A DNA stretch of 6,320 nucleotides from Spirochaetaceae bacterium (GCA_003552745.1 PUOG01000153.1:1-6320), one strand, 5' to 3'; positions 1 to 5,800 are shown, counted from the stretch's first letter. Notes: generated from the sequence alone by a model not told the origin. Numbers and translations: made by a program.

Positions 1-10
1 AACACGGTGC

Positions 11-757
11 CTATCCCTCCCCGAGGCGGAAGATCCGGGCGACGAGAATGGCGAGGAAGTAGAGGGCGCCGAGCGGGATCGCGAGGCCGACCTGCGAGAT
101 GATGTCCGGCGGCGTGAGAACAGCCGACAGCGTGAAAAGCGTGACGACCACGTACGGTCCGGCCTTCAACGCGGTGGCCCGCTCGAGCACGTTCAACTTG
201 AGAAGGAGCAGCACGACCACCGGGAGCTGAAAGAGCAGAACGGTAATCAGCAGGATCTGCAGCACGAAACCGAGACTCTCCCGGTAGCTGAGGATGACAC
301 CGACATCGTCGGGTATGAATCCGGACTCGGTCAGGAAGCGCAGGGAAATCGGAAGAAGCTGAACGTAACTGTAGATGAATCCGCCGATCGCCAGAGCAGT
401 GCTTGCCACGAGAGCGATCGCCACAGCTTTCCGCTCGCGCGGGTACAGGCCGGGGAAGATAAACCTGAGTGCGTTGTATCCGATGATCGGCAGCGCAAGC
501 ACGACACCGCCGAGCGCGGCGATTCGCAGCCGCACGAGAAATCCTTCGGTCACCGTGTGTACCACGAGCCGGCTCGAGACCTCGCCCGAGATGGCTACGT
601 GATCGAAGGGGCGCTTGAGCAGTTCGATCAACGGCTCGTAGAACACGAATGCAACCGCGGCAAGCGCTACCAGCGAGATGAGCGAATAGATGATCCGCCG
701 CCGCAGCTCACTCAGATGGCGGAGAATGTGCGCGGTATCCTCTGCATCCGTACTCAT
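11..757 (-). CDS. tatC: Sec-independent (twin-arginine) protein translocase subunit TatC
   Basis: TatC is the polytopic inner-membrane receptor that, with TatB-type proteins, recognises twin-arginine signal peptides and recruits TatA to export folded proteins. The 248-residue length is close to the family norm of about 250. The cytoplasmic N-terminus carries HLSELRRRI (residues 14-22), the family motif with its conserved Glu (E17). The first periplasmic loop contains TEGF near residue 70. The cytoplasmic loop FPGLYPRERK (101-110) holds the conserved Glu (E108), and SAVLTPPD (211-218) is the late TatC signature. Six hydrophobic segments lie at about 22-40, 72-98, 112-134, 160-187, 198-215 and 222-242. 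The ATG at 757 places the motif at the usual distance from the N-terminus. No tatA/tatB is visible here; the gene ends at the window edge, so any partner would lie to the left. It is divergent from the hydrolase gene, with 140 bp between the starts. The family call is firm. Confidence 0.96.
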   Translation of the reverse strand: MSTDAEDTAHILRHLSELRRRIIYSLISLVALAAVAFVFYEPLIELLKRPFDHVAISGEVSSRLVVHTVTEGFLVRLRIAALGGVVLALPIIGYNALRFIFPGLYPRERKAVAIALVASTALAIGGFIYSYVQLLPISLRFLTESGFIPDDVGVILSYRESLGFVLQILLITVLLFQLPVVVLLLLKLNVLERATALKAGPYVVVTLFTLSAVLTPPDIISQVGLAIPLGALYFLAILVARIFRLGEG

Positions 758-767
758 CTATGCGCGA

Positions 768-773
768 AGTATA
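768..773 (-). promoter_or_regulatory. Candidate -10 box for tatC
   Basis: On the minus strand this reads TATACT, a 5-of-6 match to the bacterial -10 consensus, ending 10 bases before the tatC ATG. The best -35-like hexamer at 18-base spacing (TTCCCA, at 792-797) is weak. No clear Shine-Dalgarno sequence sits between the box and the ATG. If it is used, the transcript would start only a few bases before the start codon, giving a leaderless or near-leaderless message. This is inferred from sequence only. Confidence 0.3.
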
Positions 774-870
774 TCGCGCCGGCCGCTCCGGTGGGAAGAT
801 CGCAGATCGATTGCCGAGCCCGTGGCTCCCAGGGAGGGCGCGCGGGCTTTCCTCGACCGGGCGCTCGGAG

Positions 871-887
871 TACGATCTGTCTGGAGG
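871..887 (+). promoter_or_regulatory. Candidate -10 box and ribosome-binding site of the hydrolase gene
   Basis: TACGAT at 871-876 is a 4-of-6 match to a -10 box, without a convincing -35 partner. GGAGG at 883-887 is a strong Shine-Dalgarno sequence 10 bases before the ATG at 898, and it decides this start over the upstream in-frame ATG at 760. The ribosome-binding site is good; the promoter is speculative. Confidence 0.4.
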
Positions 888-897
888 ATGTTTAGTC

Positions 898-1980
898 ATG
901 GCGGAAACGAGCGGAGAGCATCAGAGTCCGGCCGACGCACTGTGGAGCGTCTATCGACCCGAAGAGGCGAAGTACGCCTTTCGCGCGACCGATCGCTCAG
1001 GCGCCGAGCGGTGGCAGAGCGAGACGCGCGAAGCGCTCGCGATGTGCCTCGGACTAGAGCGGATCGCGACGATCGTCGACCGCGCATCGGACCAGTCGCA
1101 ACCAAAGGCCCACCGCGTCGAGACGGTGAACAAAGGTGAGTACACGCGCGAGAAGCTTCTCCTGCGTATCGGGGCGCGCGTCACGATGCCGGTCTACATC
1201 CTTATTCCGAACGGCGTGGCCGAACCACCGCCGGTCGTGGTGGCGTTTCACGGCCACGGCTACGGCGTCAAGGATATCGTCGGCCTGTGGGAGGATGGCG
1301 CCGAGCGCGACACGCCCGATGGTTACCACCGCGACTTCGCGGTCGAGCTGTGCCGGGCGGGCTTCGCCGTTGCCGCTCCGGAAATCTCCTGCTTCGGCGA
1401 GCGGCAGAGCGACTTCTCGTATCTCGACCCGCGGATCGGCCAGCCGGTGCCGACGACCTGCGAGCACACCGCCGCGCTCGCCGCTCATCTCGGTATCTCG
1501 GTTGTCGGCCTGCGCGTGTTCGACGGCCTTCGTCTCGTTGATTATCTCGAGACGCGCGACGATCTCGACACTTCTCGACTCGGTGCGATGGGTATCTCCG
1601 GCGGCGGCATGCACACCTTCTTCTCAACCTGCGTCGATCGGCGTATCTCCGCCTGCGTCGTCAGCGGCTACTTCGCAGGCTTTCGCCGAAGCATCCTCGC
1701 AATGCACCACTGTCCGTGTAACTTCGTGCATGGGCTCTCCCGCTTCGGTGAGATGGCCGACCTGGCCGGGCTCATCGCACCGCGCCCGATGCTCGTCGAG
1801 GCCGGAAGCTATGATCCGATCTTTCCGATCGACGGGGTGAAGGCGGAGGTCGAACGTGCCCGCGCCGTGTTCGCAGTCTTCGGCGAGAACGCTCGCATCG
1901 AAACCGATTACTTCGAAGGACGTCACCGCATCAGCGGTCGCCGTGCATACGATTTTCTTGCCGCCGAGCTGGGGCTTTAG
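898..1980 (+). CDS. Alpha/beta hydrolase, acetyl-xylan-esterase / Abhydrolase_7-like
   Basis: A 360-residue serine hydrolase with no signal peptide, so probably cytoplasmic. The sheet-and-oxyanion segment VVVAFHGHG (HGHG at 118-121) is followed by a long lid-like stretch and PEISCFGERQSD, as in large esterases of this group. The nucleophile elbow is GISGGG with Ser234. The acid is Asp306 in GSYDPIFP and the base is His343 in EGRHRI, so a complete catalytic triad is present in the right order. The segment CNFVHGL...MADLAGLIAPRPMLVEAG just before Asp306 is typical of this hydrolase group. I chose the ATG at 898 because GGAGG (883-887) lies 10 bases upstream and homology-like sequence starts soon after. 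An in-frame ATG at 760 would add 46 non-conserved residues and run into the tatC start region. The substrate cannot be told: carbohydrate esters or other small esters are possible. It stands alone, divergent from tatC and convergent with the Uma2 gene. Confidence 0.88.
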   Translation: MAETSGEHQSPADALWSVYRPEEAKYAFRATDRSGAERWQSETREALAMCLGLERIATIVDRASDQSQPKAHRVETVNKGEYTREKLLLRIGARVTMPVYILIPNGVAEPPPVVVAFHGHGYGVKDIVGLWEDGAERDTPDGYHRDFAVELCRAGFAVAAPEISCFGERQSDFSYLDPRIGQPVPTTCEHTAALAAHLGISVVGLRVFDGLRLVDYLETRDDLDTSRLGAMGISGGGMHTFFSTCVDRRISACVVSGYFAGFRRSILAMHHCPCNFVHGLSRFGEMADLAGLIAPRPMLVEAGSYDPIFPIDGVKAEVERARAVFAVFGENARIETDYFEGRHRISGRRAYDFLAAELGL

Positions 1981-2028
1981 TCGATATCTGAACCACGATT
2001 CTCGCGCACCCGGTCGACGGCTCGCCGG

Positions 2029-2589
2029 TTACAACACCGCCCACACGCGGGTAAGATCGACTTCGGCTTCCATCTCGAGGTGCCGGTAGGAGATGCGCTC
2101 GGTCTCGCGGCCGGCTTCGCCGTAGCGGCCGCCGGTGAGCCGGTAGCGATCGACGTACTGTGCCTCCGGATCGACGATCCAGTACTCGGGGACCTGGACG
2201 CGCTGGTAAAGCGAAAGCTTCAGCTCCCGGTCGTGCTGGGGGTTCGACGGAGAGAGAATCTCGACGAGCAGATCGGGCACGCCGATGACGCGGATCGGCT
2301 TGACCACGAGCCGCCGCGACTTCGCCACCACGATGAGGTCGGGCTGAACGATGTCGTAGTCGGTCAGCTCCACGTCCATCGGAGCATCTATGACGTAGCC
2401 GTAACCCGGCTCCTCGATCTGCCTGAAGAGCTGCATCTGAATCCACCGGGATACCGTCTGATGAGGGGTATTGGGTGATGGGGACACGTAATGATCGCCG
2501 TCGATGATCTCGTGCCGCTTCCCGTCGTCGGGAAAGTGGCGATACTCGCGATAGGTGAGCCTGATCTTCTCGCGAATTTCCTCCGACAT
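2029..2589 (-). CDS. Uma2-family (DUF820) PD-(D/E)XK nuclease-fold protein
   Basis: A 186-residue protein of the Uma2 (DUF820) family, which has a restriction-endonuclease-like fold and whose biological role is still largely unknown. Family marks in order: an N-terminal helix-rich start, RHEIIDGDHYVSPSPN (residues 25-40) resembling the family's E-I-I-D-G-E motif, then VQPDLIVV with Asp84. PDLLVEILSPSN follows with Glu110, then D-R-E-L-K (Lys124) and LYQRVQVPEYWIVDPE (127-142). Asp84, Glu110 and Lys124 form an intact PD-(D/E)XK-type active site, so the protein may be an active nuclease. The ATG at 2589 is preferred to an upstream in-frame TTG at 2628. The ATG has GGAG-like sites 4 and 13 bases upstream, and the 13 extra residues show no family character. 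It is convergent with the hydrolase gene (48 bp between stops) with no clear terminator between. Such genes often occur as scattered multicopy accessory genes. Confidence 0.92.
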   Translation of the reverse strand: MSEEIREKIRLTYREYRHFPDDGKRHEIIDGDHYVSPSPNTPHQTVSRWIQMQLFRQIEEPGYGYVIDAPMDVELTDYDIVQPDLIVVAKSRRLVVKPIRVIGVPDLLVEILSPSNPQHDRELKLSLYQRVQVPEYWIVDPEAQYVDRYRLTGGRYGEAGRETERISYRHLEMEAEVDLTRVWAVL

Positions 2590-2678
2590 GGCGCTCCGTT
2601 CGCTCCTGGTAGACAGTCTAACACGCAACAGGTGAAACGGACACTGGGGCGGCTCGACACCGGCGCCACGAGGTGAGG

Positions 2679-2771
2679 CGTGGGGTAGAAGTGCGACCGC
2701 TCGCCGGTTATTCTATTTGTACGTAGACGAATGAGTTCACTGACCCCTCTGCTGCACGACATCGAAACTCA
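2679..2771 (+). repeat. 93-bp direct repeat, copy A (upstream region plus first codons of a gene)
   Basis: This segment is the same as 6183-6275 except at two bases (T2692 versus C6196 and A2715 versus G6219), 91 of 93 identical. Similarity stops abruptly on both sides. The last 41 bases, from the ATG at 2731, are identical in both copies and encode MSSLTPLLHDIET; both differences fall in the upstream part. I see no terminal inverted repeats and no target-site duplication, so it does not look like an insertion sequence or MITE. It is better explained as a duplicated gene start. Confidence 0.9.
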
Positions 2772-3291
2772 CGGTCTATGCCGCGGCCAACCGCCGGGGT
2801 GGAACGGTCGAACACGACACCTTGACACGGACGTTCGAGCCGGAGTCGGCCGGCGAGCTCGTCGATGTGCTTGAGATCGTTGCCGGGGACCGCGCCGAGC
2901 GGGAGCTGACCGCCCTTGGAGCTTTCCTTCCGCATCCGTTGCGGGTGGAGCTGCTCCTCCAGCTTTTCGAGACGATCCACGATTGGACACGCGCTCACAC
3001 GCTCGATGCGGAAACCTTCCGTGCGATGCTGCGTGCGTTCGGCAGATATGAGCGCGCCCGCGACTGCTATCTCTCCGAGTTCTTCTCCTGCGACGAGCTC
3101 ATCGATGCGACCGCCTGCGCCTTCGCCGAATCGCGTTCGTTTCGAAACGTTGAGCTCGCGGCGGACTCCGCCAAAATGACTGTGTGCATCGAGGAACCGA
3201 TCCGGACTCTGTCGCCCGACTGGTCGATTACGTGCACGAGAGAACGACGCAGAGCGGCGGCGCCGGTGGCCCGGCCGGAGACAGATCATGA
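2731..3291 (+). pseudogene. Broken gene: duplicated start joined to the frameshifted remnant of an unrecognised protein
   Basis: The ATG at 2731, inside the 93-bp repeat, opens a reading frame that ends at a TGA at 2872-2874 after 47 codons. Only the first 13 or so codons are shared with the ORF at 6235. Right after the repeat junction a different frame becomes protein-like and GC3-rich. It starts with VYAAANRRGG, continues through FLPHPLRVELLLQLFETIHD and ends around 3178. It has no start of its own apart from a TTG at 2822. From about 3190 the convincing sequence moves into the next frame (DPDSVARLVDYVHERT), ending at the TGA at 3289-3291. The second frame would otherwise run 124 bp into the MNT gene. 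So at least two frame breaks are inferred, the later one near the AAAA at 3173-3176. The remnant is helical, rich in Leu, Arg and Glu, and I do not recognise its family. An alternative is an intact gene from TTG 2822 to 3463, which I find less likely. Confidence 0.5.
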
Positions 3292-3304
3292 TGAACGTTC
3301 CGGC

Positions 3305-3333
3305 TTGAAGCGGGAACGCGGATCACATATCTT
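3305..3333 (+). promoter_or_regulatory. Candidate sigma70-type promoter of the MNT-HEPN pair
   Basis: TTGAAG at 3305-3310 and TATCTT at 3328-3333 are separated by 17 bases, each a 4-of-6 match to the -35 and -10 consensus. The ATG of the MNT gene starts 7 bases after the -10 box and there is no Shine-Dalgarno sequence before it, so transcription would begin at or next to the start codon. This is inference from spacing and consensus only. Confidence 0.35.
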
Positions 3334-3339
3334 TCATGC

Positions 3340-3729
3340 ATGGAGTCGGACTTCGGCATTGACCTGGACCGCGTACGCGATTTCCTCGCGGAGAAAGAGC
3401 GCCGGCGTCGGGATCAGCTTCGGCGGCGATGGGAAATGGCGCGCAGCGATTTCGATGCCATAGTCGAGCATATCATCCGCACGTTCAATCCGTTGCGGGT
3501 TTACCAGTGGGGGTCATTGCTCGACGTCCGCACTTTCAGTGAAATCTCCGATATAGATATCGCACTTGAAGGCCTATCCGGACCAGAGGAATACTTCGCG
3601 ATTCTCGGGGACGCGATGTTCATGACCAGCTTCCCGCTCGATATCATCGAACTCGACAGGATCGACCGTGAGACCGCGAACGACATCAGAACCAGGGGGA
3701 AGCTCATATATGAGCGCGGAAACGGCTGA
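3340..3729 (+). CDS. MNT-type nucleotidyltransferase, antitoxin-like partner of the HEPN protein
   Basis: A 129-residue minimal nucleotidyltransferase of the DNA polymerase beta superfamily. The active-site signature is WGSLLDVRTFSEISDIDIAL (57-76), with Gly58-Ser59 followed after 11 residues by Asp71-x-Asp73. The third acid is most likely Asp101 in FPLDIIELD. All metal-binding residues are therefore present. An unusually long N-terminal stretch rich in Arg and Glu (residues 9-35, helical, possibly coiled coil) precedes the fold. In characterised MNT-HEPN systems the MNT protein neutralises the HEPN ribonuclease by transferring AMP units to it; the pairing here makes that role likely. The downstream HEPN gene starts inside this gene and overlaps by 20 bp, which implies co-transcription and translational coupling. 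The ATG at 3340 lacks a ribosome-binding site but fits the protein start, and another ATG at 3336 is out of frame. Confidence 0.9.
   Translation: MESDFGIDLDRVRDFLAEKERRRRDQLRRRWEMARSDFDAIVEHIIRTFNPLRVYQWGSLLDVRTFSEISDIDIALEGLSGPEEYFAILGDAMFMTSFPLDIIELDRIDRETANDIRTRGKLIYERGNG
3703..3714 (+). repeat. 12-bp perfect palindrome across the HEPN start codon
   Basis: CTCATATATGAG reads the same on both strands. It contains the HEPN gene's ATG (3710-3712) and lies inside the 3' end of the MNT gene. It could be an operator-like site or a weak element affecting start-codon access, or simply chance within codons for LIYE. Confidence 0.5.
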
Positions 3730-4183
3730 CCTCAGGGGTGTCATCAAAAGGAATATGTCGAAGCTCGACCAGATATATGAGTCTCTCGGCACGGTGTATG
3801 AGGAGGAGCTTTCCCTTGTGGGGAAAACAAACCGTTCGGCGCTTATGGTTTCGGGGTTACTCGAAAACTACTATACCTGTCTCGAAACGACCTTCCTCCG
3901 CATATCGCGTTTCTTCGAGAACAGCCTGGATTCAGATCGTTGGCATAGTGACCTTCTCGAGAAGATGACGATCAGCATCGAAGGGGTGCGTATCCCCGTG
4001 GTGTCCGATGAGAATCATTCCAGGTTGCTCGAGCTCTTGAAGTTTCGGCACTTCCGCAGATACTACTCCGAGCTCGAATACGATTGGGATCGGCTGGAAT
4101 TCCTGACGAAGAAACTGAACGAAGCGCATCCGATAGTCGTCGCAGATCTGCAGCGCTTCGACCGATTTCTGGTGAGCCTGTAG
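3710..4183 (+). CDS. HEPN-domain protein, HepT-like toxin partner of the MNT nucleotidyltransferase
   Basis: A 157-residue all-helical protein directly downstream of, and overlapping, the MNT gene. The C-terminal motif KFRHFRRYYSELEYDWDRL (111-129) matches the R-x-F-R-H...Y...L-D-W pattern of HepT-like ribonuclease toxins in MNT-HEPN pairs. Long amphipathic helices cover most of residues 5-75. HEPN toxins are metal-independent RNases that use an R-x4-6-H motif. Here Arg113 is followed by Arg116, Arg117, Tyr118 and Tyr119, with no His four to six residues on. His114 is the only histidine in the motif, so the usual catalytic His may be replaced by Tyr118. I chose the ATG at 3710 because AGGGGGA (3694-3700) lies 9 bases upstream. 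The in-frame ATG at 3668 lies deeper inside the MNT gene and adds 14 residues with no helical character. Regulation is probably shared with the MNT gene through its promoter and coupled translation. Confidence 0.82.
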   Translation: MSAETADLRGVIKRNMSKLDQIYESLGTVYEEELSLVGKTNRSALMVSGLLENYYTCLETTFLRISRFFENSLDSDRWHSDLLEKMTISIEGVRIPVVSDENHSRLLELLKFRHFRRYYSELEYDWDRLEFLTKKLNEAHPIVVADLQRFDRFLVSL

Positions 4184-4376
4184 CCCGACAAGCCTCACAG
4201 GGCGCTGCGACTCAGAGTAATCTCAATCCGGGGACGAAACGTTGCTACGTTGGAATGCGGCACCGGCGGCCGTGGATCGAAGAAGTCGCCGGCCGGATGA
4301 TCGACGACGGGATCGACCGTGCGACTCCCAGCCGTCGCCGCGATGATCCCATCCGACAACGACAAATTCGATCGAG
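4184..4376 (+). other. Non-coding spacer between the HEPN gene and the lipoprotein regulatory region
   Basis: I see no convincing gene here. Short open frames are present on both strands but show no family features. A weak inverted repeat (CCTGT near 4178 and ACAGG near 4196) follows the HEPN stop codon without a T-run, so it is not a clear terminator. The right part becomes steadily more AT-rich towards the palindrome. Confidence 0.4.
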
Positions 4377-4390
4377 TATTATCGATAATA
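4377..4390 (+). promoter_or_regulatory. 14-bp perfect palindrome, candidate operator upstream of the lipoprotein gene
   Basis: TATTATCGATAATA is a perfect palindrome in an AT-rich island within otherwise GC-rich DNA. It lies just upstream of and overlapping the -35 position relative to the -10 box at 4406, where repressors or activators commonly bind. No matching regulator gene is visible in the window. The palindrome is plain in the sequence; its function is inferred. Confidence 0.5.
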
Positions 4391-4402
4391 TACACACGAA
4401 AG

Positions 4403-4411
4403 TGACATAAT
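4403..4411 (+). promoter_or_regulatory. Extended -10 promoter element of the lipoprotein gene
   Basis: TGACATAAT fits an extended -10 element: TG, one base, then a hexamer matching 5 of 6 of the consensus. It would start transcription near 4418, giving a leader of about 20 bases that contains the ribosome-binding site. No good -35 hexamer is seen at 16-18 bases; the extended element and the AT-rich upstream DNA may compensate. Confidence 0.5.
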
Positions 4412-4425
4412 CCCTCTGTACAGAT

Positions 4426-4431
4426 GGAGGG
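4426..4431 (+). promoter_or_regulatory. Ribosome-binding site of the lipoprotein gene
   Basis: GGAGGG ends 6 bases before the ATG at 4438. It selects this start over the second in-frame ATG at 4468, which lacks a comparable site. Confidence 0.75.
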
Positions 4432-4437
4432 ACGATC

Positions 4438-5730
4438 ATGCTGTCTATTCGAGTTGCCCGGTTTCGCATGCTGCTGGCCGGACTCGGAGTGCTCATTGCG
4501 TTGTCTATTGGTTCGTGTGGCGATGGAGGCGTGCTCGGCACCTCCGACTCGTATCCGACCTTCTCCCTCGTGGGCGCGCCCAATCGCAGCCTTACCTACG
4601 AGTACGCGATCTCCGGCCCGGGGATGCTTCCGGTCACCGGCCGCATCGCCGAAAACGAAACCAGAGTCGTCGTCGAAGTGCCGGCCGGCCCCGACCGGCT
4701 GATCGAGATTCTTTCTGTAGATGATGTTTACTCGGGACGGACGACCTCGGACATCGCGCCCGGCGCCACAACTCATGTAACCGTCCAGCTCTACCCCGGC
4801 CCGGTGTTCGTCGATTACCTCGGTCAACAGATCGTCCAGATTCGTGATATGAGCGGGGTGGGAGAGCGGAGCGTGGGGGGAGATGACGTTGGTGTGACCG
4901 ACTTCTGGCCGCTCGATGTCGAGTACGATGCGACCGGGTCGTTGTGGGTTGCGCAGATCGAGGACTTCAGCGGCGGCTTCTATCGTTTTTCCGATCTCAG
5001 TAGTGAGGGGCTGGATTTCGAGGCTGGTCCAAGCTCGGATATGGCGATGGCGCTCGCCGTAGATTCCGGTGCCGAGAGGCTGTACTGTGCAATCGGAGTT
5101 CCGACTGACTACGTCGACATTATGAGGTACGGTTTCGATGGCACTTCAGACTCACCATTAGAGTTTCCCGATTTGGAAAATCCAGATATCTTCCTGACGT
5201 TCGTGTCCGGAATGACCGTCGATCGCAATGGTTTTCTGCATGTGGTCGCAGCGGATCCGTCTAAAGGCGATGTAGGACTTCTCACCTTCGATGGGGCGAC
5301 CGGGGCGCACGTGGGCGAGTTCAGGCCACTTCCTGGCTTGGGGCCTGAGTACTCTTATGAGTCTCCGGCGCCGCCCATCGGCGACATCCGCGCGGTTGGC
5401 GATGATCTATTCGTGGTTTCGGCGATCTCGGAGCCGGGCGAGCCGGTGATCTTCCGCTACAATCTCCAGCTCGAGCTGCAGGACAGCTGGGGTGTGAGAA
5501 CCGAGAGCGACACCCCGTCGGCCGGTCAATTCTGGGGCCCGCGGCGTTTCGCCGCTACGCGCGACCCGTCACAGCTGATCGTGATCGATCAGCGCGACGG
5601 CGACTTCGAGAGCTCCGGGTCTGGCCGGTTGGTTGAGTTCCGGTACGGTACTGTTGACGGGTGGCGCGTATTCGGCGATACCGGGGAGTTCGAGTTTTTC
5701 GATAACGGTACCGGTCCTCCGATGACCTGA
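4438..5730 (+). CDS. Predicted lipoprotein with beta-propeller (NHL-like) repeats
   Basis: A 430-residue exported protein of unknown specific function. The N-terminus has two Arg, a hydrophobic core (residues 11-23) and the lipobox IGSC with Cys27 as the lipidated residue, so it should be cleaved by signal peptidase II. The next residues are Gly-Asp-Gly-Gly, a flexible tether. Residues about 38-125 look like a small beta-sandwich stalk (SYPTFSLVGAPNRSLTYEY to VTVQLYPG). From about 155 onward there are repeats of an NHL/SMP-30-like blade: PLDVEYDATGSLWVAQ, MALAVDSGAERLYCAI, SGMTVDRNGFLHVVAAD, GDIRAVGDDLFVVSAI and RRFAATRDPSQLIVIDQRDG, each a strand, an Asp/Asn-Gly turn, then a strand. At least five blades are visible, so a five- or six-bladed propeller is likely. 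The C-terminus ends soon after the last blade, so the gene looks complete. It is monocistronic with its own promoter and palindrome upstream. A ligand, partner or enzymatic role cannot be read from the sequence. Confidence 0.85.
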   Translation: MLSIRVARFRMLLAGLGVLIALSIGSCGDGGVLGTSDSYPTFSLVGAPNRSLTYEYAISGPGMLPVTGRIAENETRVVVEVPAGPDRLIEILSVDDVYSGRTTSDIAPGATTHVTVQLYPGPVFVDYLGQQIVQIRDMSGVGERSVGGDDVGVTDFWPLDVEYDATGSLWVAQIEDFSGGFYRFSDLSSEGLDFEAGPSSDMAMALAVDSGAERLYCAIGVPTDYVDIMRYGFDGTSDSPLEFPDLENPDIFLTFVSGMTVDRNGFLHVVAADPSKGDVGLLTFDGATGAHVGEFRPLPGLGPEYSYESPAPPIGDIRAVGDDLFVVSAISEPGEPVIFRYNLQLELQDSWGVRTESDTPSAGQFWGPRRFAATRDPSQLIVIDQRDGDFESSGSGRLVEFRYGTVDGWRVFGDTGEFEFFDNGTGPPMT

Positions 5731-5800
5731 CCACCGGCACTCGCAGTCGCGCGGCGTGCTACTGGCGAATCGTCCCCGAGCCCGGTACGATTTGGCGGTT
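5731..5800 (+). other. Spacer after the lipoprotein gene, with a candidate -10 box
   Basis: A GC-rich imperfect inverted repeat (GCAC near 5736 and GTGC near 5756) follows the stop codon but lacks a T-run, so terminator function is doubtful. TACGAT at 5786-5791 is a 4-of-6 match to a -10 box, nine bases before the ATG of the small ORF. Confidence 0.25.

Noticed and set aside
1054..1614. Minus-strand open frame of 186 codons inside the hydrolase gene
   Set aside because: The plus-strand gene has a complete catalytic triad and family motifs; the opposite frame is a GC-rich shadow.
2007..2026. Possible bidirectional terminator between the convergent hydrolase and Uma2 genes
   Set aside because: Only a four-base CCGG stem is present, with no T-run on either strand.
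2388..2762. Minus-strand open frame starting in repeat copy A, with a matching start at 6266 in copy B
   Set aside because: The shared start comes only from the 93-bp repeat. Beyond it the frame is the antisense of the Uma2 gene, with Arg/Ser-rich shadow composition, and the two frames have nothing else in common.
2708..3289. Long minus-strand open frame of 193 codons
   Set aside because: It is antisense to the coding-like plus-strand remnant, its composition is typical of a shadow frame, and it shows no recognisable motif.
4084..4410. Plus-strand open frame of 108 codons across the HEPN end and the spacer
   Set aside because: It starts inside the HEPN gene in another frame, is rich in Arg and Ser, and has no ribosome-binding site or family features.
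4195..4827. Minus-strand open frame of 210 codons overlapping the lipoprotein start
   Set aside because: It would cover the promoter, ribosome-binding site and lipobox of a well-supported gene and has shadow-like composition.
5570..5592. Inverted repeat GCTGATC...GATCAGC inside the lipoprotein gene
   Set aside because: It lies within coding sequence with no T-run and is explained by GATC-rich codons; I see no reason to call a regulatory or terminator function.
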